From positions 1 through 5,507 of the forward strand of contig VBGQ01000048.1 of assembly GCA_005882055.1 (NCBI GenBank): a DNA stretch of 5,507 nt, given 5' to 3'. Origin of the DNA: Chloroflexota bacterium. Lineage in GTDB: Bacteria > Chloroflexota > Limnocylindria > QHBO01. The notes beneath the pieces are model-generated. The model made no database searches, was not told the DNA's origin, and worked only from the letters and a program-made list of their open reading frames with translations. The position numbers and the translations under genes are program-made. Of the stretch, positions 5,501 through 5,507 are shown one piece after another. Position 1 is the stretch's first letter. Every line of letters begins with the position of its first letter.

Positions 5501-5507
5501 CCTCCTC
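5501..5507 (-). promoter_or_regulatory. Possible Shine-Dalgarno GAGGAGG of the sugar transferase
   Basis: On the minus strand GAGGAGG is a near-perfect Shine-Dalgarno core 12 nt before GTG 5488. The spacing is longer than the usual 5-9 nt, but it is the only such site near the start and supports GTG 5488 over a start beyond the window edge. Confidence 0.4.

Noticed and set aside
1..5507. CRISPR array, tRNA/rRNA, insertion sequence or attachment site
   Set aside because: I saw no short regularly spaced repeats, tRNA-like cloverleaf, transposase motif or terminal inverted repeats. The only substantial repeat is the pair of coding copies described above.

Overview
The window is uniformly GC-rich and densely coded. 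It uses GTG as well as ATG starts, and genes touch or overlap at several junctions. An LCP (LytR-CpsA-Psr) wall ligase next to a Wzy/O-antigen-ligase-type protein and a polyprenyl-phosphate sugar transferase points to a cell-surface polysaccharide locus. LCP proteins are typical of Gram-positive-type (monoderm) envelopes, so a high-GC lineage such as Chloroflexota or Actinomycetota is plausible. That placement is inference; there is no rRNA or other marker here to settle it.

Layout. (1) 1-618, minus strand: the first 206 codons of a multi-pass membrane protein that runs off the left edge; its membrane pattern resembles the sensor region of some histidine kinases. (2) 619-805: a divergent intergenic region, the only sizeable non-coding stretch, with candidate promoters. 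(3) 806-2317, plus: an LCP-family protein with an unusual N-terminal membrane module. (4) 2322-3305, plus: a chimeric gene whose first ~103 codons are a diverged copy of the start of the next gene and whose remainder is the C-terminal (donor-binding) half of a GT4-type glycosyltransferase. (5) 3302-4810, plus: a complete Wzy/O-antigen-ligase-like polymerase or ligase, overlapping the chimera by ATGA. (6) 4769-5488, minus: a PglC/WbaP-type sugar transferase that converges on the polymerase and overlaps it by 42 nt in exact codon register.

Together the genes fit a pathway. The sugar transferase would load the first phospho-sugar onto polyprenyl phosphate, glycosyltransferases would extend it, the Wzy-like protein would polymerise or transfer the lipid-linked glycan, and the LCP protein would attach the polymer to the wall. 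The plus-strand genes form a tight apparent operon (4-nt gap, then a 4-nt overlap). The most notable item is the intact Wzy-N-terminus/glycosyltransferase chimera and the ~84% identical repeat that made it. I did not recognise a wholly new system; the chimera is the best candidate for something undescribed.
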